Below are positions 62,634 through 64,000 of a stretch of DNA of 64,000 nucleotides, in pieces (within the stretch, counting starts at the first letter, position 1; each line of letters starts with the position of its first letter). The notes beneath the pieces are model-generated. The model was not told the origin of the DNA. It did no database searches and worked only from the letters and a program-made list of their open reading frames with translations. Where the stretch lies: the NCBI GenBank assembly GCA_017416485.1, contig JAFQCH010000018.1, positions 1 through 64,000 of the forward strand, given 5' to 3'. Source of the DNA: Clostridia bacterium (GTDB lineage Bacteria > Bacillota > Clostridia > Oscillospirales > Acutalibacteraceae). The position numbers were made by a program, and so were the translations under genes.

Positions 62634-62911
62634 GTATTAAAAAAATAAAACGCCCCAGAAAATTGATTCTGAGACGAGAAAAATTCCCGCGGTACCACTC
62701 AAATTGCATCTTTCGATGCCGCTCTACGGCTCTGACAAGCCTTCCGCTTTGACGCAGCGGTTACGGATGCTCTTACTGATATTACTGTTCGGAACACCTG
62801 CTCGGAAGTGACAGCCGTATGAAAACATCCGCCGCAGACTTGCATCACCCGTCTGCTTTCTGAAGACTTTTGCTTTCGACATTCTTCGTCATCGCATTTA
62901 CTATTCAATTT
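62634..62911 (-). promoter_or_regulatory. T-box riboswitch leader B
   Basis: On the minus strand GAGTGGTACCGCGG lies at 62687-62700. It is followed by a terminator hairpin (62651-62676, CGTCTCAGAA with TTCTGGGGCG) and a T-run (62634-62650). CAGAAAGC and a GCAGAC/GTCTGC apical stem mark stem I. By hand I pair GAAAGC with GTTTTC and TGAC with GTCA, which puts the specifier within ATACGGCT, but no codon is clearly favoured. It would control the ligase-Vor operon by tRNA charging. Confidence 0.88.
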
Positions 62912-62917
62912 TTATAT

Positions 62918-62946
62918 ATACTAACACGCATATAGTAATTTGTCAA
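62918..62946 (-). promoter_or_regulatory. Promoter of T-box operon B
   Basis: On the minus strand TTGACA (62941-62946), 17 nt, TAGTAT (62918-62923). Confidence 0.75.
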
Positions 62947-63013
62947 TGAATATTTTTAACAATGTTGAATGTCAAAAAATAAGATATTTTATCTGTTTTT
63001 TACTATTGTATTA

Positions 63014-63042
63014 TTGACAATTTTTTGACAATACTGTAGAAT
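63014..63042 (+). promoter_or_regulatory. Promoter of rubrerythrin gene, with repeated TTGACA
   Basis: TTGACA (63014-63019), 17 nt, TAGAAT (63037-63042). A second TTGACA at 63025-63030 lies in the spacer, so TTGACAA-type repeats are 11 bp apart, one helical turn. Confidence 0.7.
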
Positions 63043-63081
63043 AGAAAAAAAACCGCTTATGCGGGAACGGAGGAAATTATT

Positions 63082-63627
63082 ATGAACAATACAAATCCCT
63101 ATGCCGGCACCAAAACCGAACAGAACCTCAGAGCTGCTTTTTCCGGTGAAAGCGAAGCCAGAAACAAGTACACCTATTTTGCAAGTGTTGCAAAAAAAGA
63201 AGGTTTTGAACAGATTTCTGCGATTTTCCAGAAGACTGCCGATAACGAAAAAGAACATGCAAAAATGTGGTTCAAAGAACTCAAGGGCATCGGCTCCACG
63301 GCTGAAAATCTGCTTGCCGCCGCCGAAGGTGAAAATTACGAATGGACCGATATGTATGCAACATTCGCCAAGGAAGCCGAAGAAGAAGGCTTTACAGCTC
63401 TTGCTGCTAAATTCCGTGCTGTTGCCGCTGTTGAAAAGGAACACGAAGAACGCTACCGTGCTCTGCTTCACAATGTGGAAGCACAGGAAGTGTTTGCAAA
63501 GAGCAGTGTAACGGTCTGGGAATGCCGCAACTGCGGTCACATCGCCGTCGGTATGAAGGCTCCCGAAGTCTGCCCCGTATGTGCCCATCCGCAGGCTTAC
63601 TTTGAAGTCAACGCAAAGAATTATTGA
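63082..63627 (+). CDS. Rubrerythrin
   Basis: The 181-residue protein has an erythrin-like four-helix diiron domain (about 1-140) with [18 protein letters not shown] and EKEHEERY giving Glu and His ligands. The C-terminal rubredoxin domain (about 145-178) has CRNCGH and CPVCAHP. It reduces hydrogen peroxide in the cytoplasm of anaerobes using NAD(P)H-rubredoxin electrons. Length is typical of short rubrerythrins (~180-190). GGAGG precedes the ATG. It stands alone with its own promoter and terminator. Confidence 0.95.
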   Translation: MNNTNPYAGTKTEQNLRAAFSGESEARNKYTYFASVAKKEGFEQISAIFQKTADNEKEHAKMWFKELKGIGSTAENLLAAAEGENYEWTDMYATFAKEAEEEGFTALAAKFRAVAAVEKEHEERYRALLHNVEAQEVFAKSSVTVWECRNCGHIAVGMKAPEVCPVCAHPQAYFEVNAKNY

Positions 63628-63644
63628 TTCTTATTTTTATTCTG

Positions 63645-63669
63645 CCGCCCGTTTTCGGGCGGTTTTTTT
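63645..63669 (+). terminator. Terminator after rubrerythrin gene
   Basis: CCGCCCG (63645-63651), TTTT, CGGGCGG (63656-63662), then seven T. Confidence 0.92.
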
Positions 63670-63670
63670 G

Positions 63671-63699
63671 TTGCAAAAAGCACACGTGTATGATATGCT
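63671..63699 (+). promoter_or_regulatory. Predicted promoter of the NamZ-like gene
   Basis: TTGCAA (63671-63676), 17 nt, TATGCT (63694-63699). Confidence 0.55.
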
Positions 63700-63718
63700 T
63701 ATCATGAGGTGAGTTCGG

Positions 63719-64000
63719 ATGAAACAAACTGTTTTCAATGCCTGCGATTTGCTTGATACATTACAAGCAAACTCTCTGCTGTCGGGAAAACGGCTGGGAC
63801 TTCTGACCAATGTTTCGGGGGTAAGCCGAGACTTGCAGAAAACAAGCGTCAGATTGTCGCAGTTATATAATCTTTGTGCTTTGTTCAGCCCGGAACACGG
63901 TCTTTCCGGTGTTCAGCAGGCAGGCGGATTTGATACGGATGTGTTCATTGATCCGCAGACAGGGGCGCCTGTTTATGATCTGTATGGCAAAACAGACGGC
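63719..64000 (+). CDS. N-terminal part of DUF1343/NamZ-like exo-muramidase (partial)
   Basis: The frame is open from ATG 63719 to the window edge (94 codons) and is preceded by GAGGTGAG. The translation contains GKRLGLLTNVSGV, LFSPEHGLSG and TGAPVYDLYG, the N-terminal signatures of the DUF1343 family. Its characterised member NamZ is an exo-beta-N-acetylmuramidase that takes MurNAc from muropeptide glycans. No signal peptide is visible in this part, so the enzyme may be cytoplasmic. The C-terminal half lies beyond the window. Confidence 0.82.
   Translation, partial: MKQTVFNACDLLDTLQANSLLSGKRLGLLTNVSGVSRDLQKTSVRLSQLYNLCALFSPEHGLSGVQQAGGFDTDVFIDPQTGAPVYDLYGKTDG

Overview
The window reads as part of a chromosome of an anaerobic Firmicute of the class Clostridia, probably a gut or rumen member of the Oscillospirales/Ruminococcaceae type. 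The signs are a spoVAD remnant, two T-box leaders, ferredoxin-dependent 2-oxoacid oxidoreductases, rubrerythrin, a group-2-like IleS, RqcH, an ECF vitamin transporter and ColE-free, plasmid-free chromosomal housekeeping content. Most of the DNA has moderate GC; the first ~1.35 kb is clearly more AT-rich. The lineage assignment is inference. No tRNA, rRNA, CRISPR array or transposase gene was seen.

Layout. 1-1.8 kb: the end of a RecQ-type helicase with a phosphoribosyltransferase tail, a DprA homologue, and a spoVAD fragment lacking its N-terminal ~60 percent. 1.8-4 kb: divergent LytTR regulator and MATE exporter. 4.3-14.9 kb: one gene for a secreted protein of about 3547 residues built from divergent ~415-470 residue repeats. 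15.0-15.3 kb: a structured non-coding element bounded by 22-bp inverted repeats. 15.3-18.2 kb: an SDR and an iron-sulfur flavoenzyme, translationally coupled. 18.4-24.2 kb: a (+) run with TIM-barrel epimerase, glycosyltransferase, DUF1858, TrmK, Nif3-like, RqcH and alkyladenine glycosylase. 24.2-31.8 kb: araB-araA-araD followed 6 bp later by dnaE. 31.9-35.7 kb: pfkA and a CoA block (CoaX and ECF S-component, divergent from CoaBC). 35.8-40.7 kb: a TIM-barrel protein, a secreted and a C-terminally anchored calcineurin-type phosphoesterase, and an ion-transporter-superfamily permease. 40.7-49.1 kb: T-box operon A. 49.2-55.4 kb: ileS, a phosphoesterase, an AlaX-type editing protein, TrmB. 55.4-62.9 kb: RlmI and PaaI-like thioesterase, then T-box operon B. 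63.0-64.0 kb: rubrerythrin and the start of a NamZ-like (DUF1343) gene.

The most interesting feature is the pair of T-box operons. Operon A (leucine-type specifier CUC) has a catalytically degraded LeuA homologue, a TIM-barrel/AMP-ligase fusion, IorA, IorB, PaaK and an ACT protein. Operon B has an HTH-cupin-AMP-ligase fusion, a MinD-like ATPase and a four-subunit Vor-type oxidoreductase. T-box leaders switch genes on when a tRNA is uncharged, so both sets are expected to be expressed on amino-acid starvation. That fits a biosynthetic role: activation of branched or aromatic carboxylic acids to CoA esters, then reductive carboxylation to 2-oxoacids. This is inference from layout, but it makes a single testable system out of two operons that would otherwise be called amino-acid catabolism.

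Two classes of vegetative-type promoter recur: TTGACA/TTGACT-17-TATAAT-like and TTGCAA-17-TATAAT-like. Most convergent gene pairs share a strong bidirectional hairpin terminator; two pairs instead overlap at their 3' ends.
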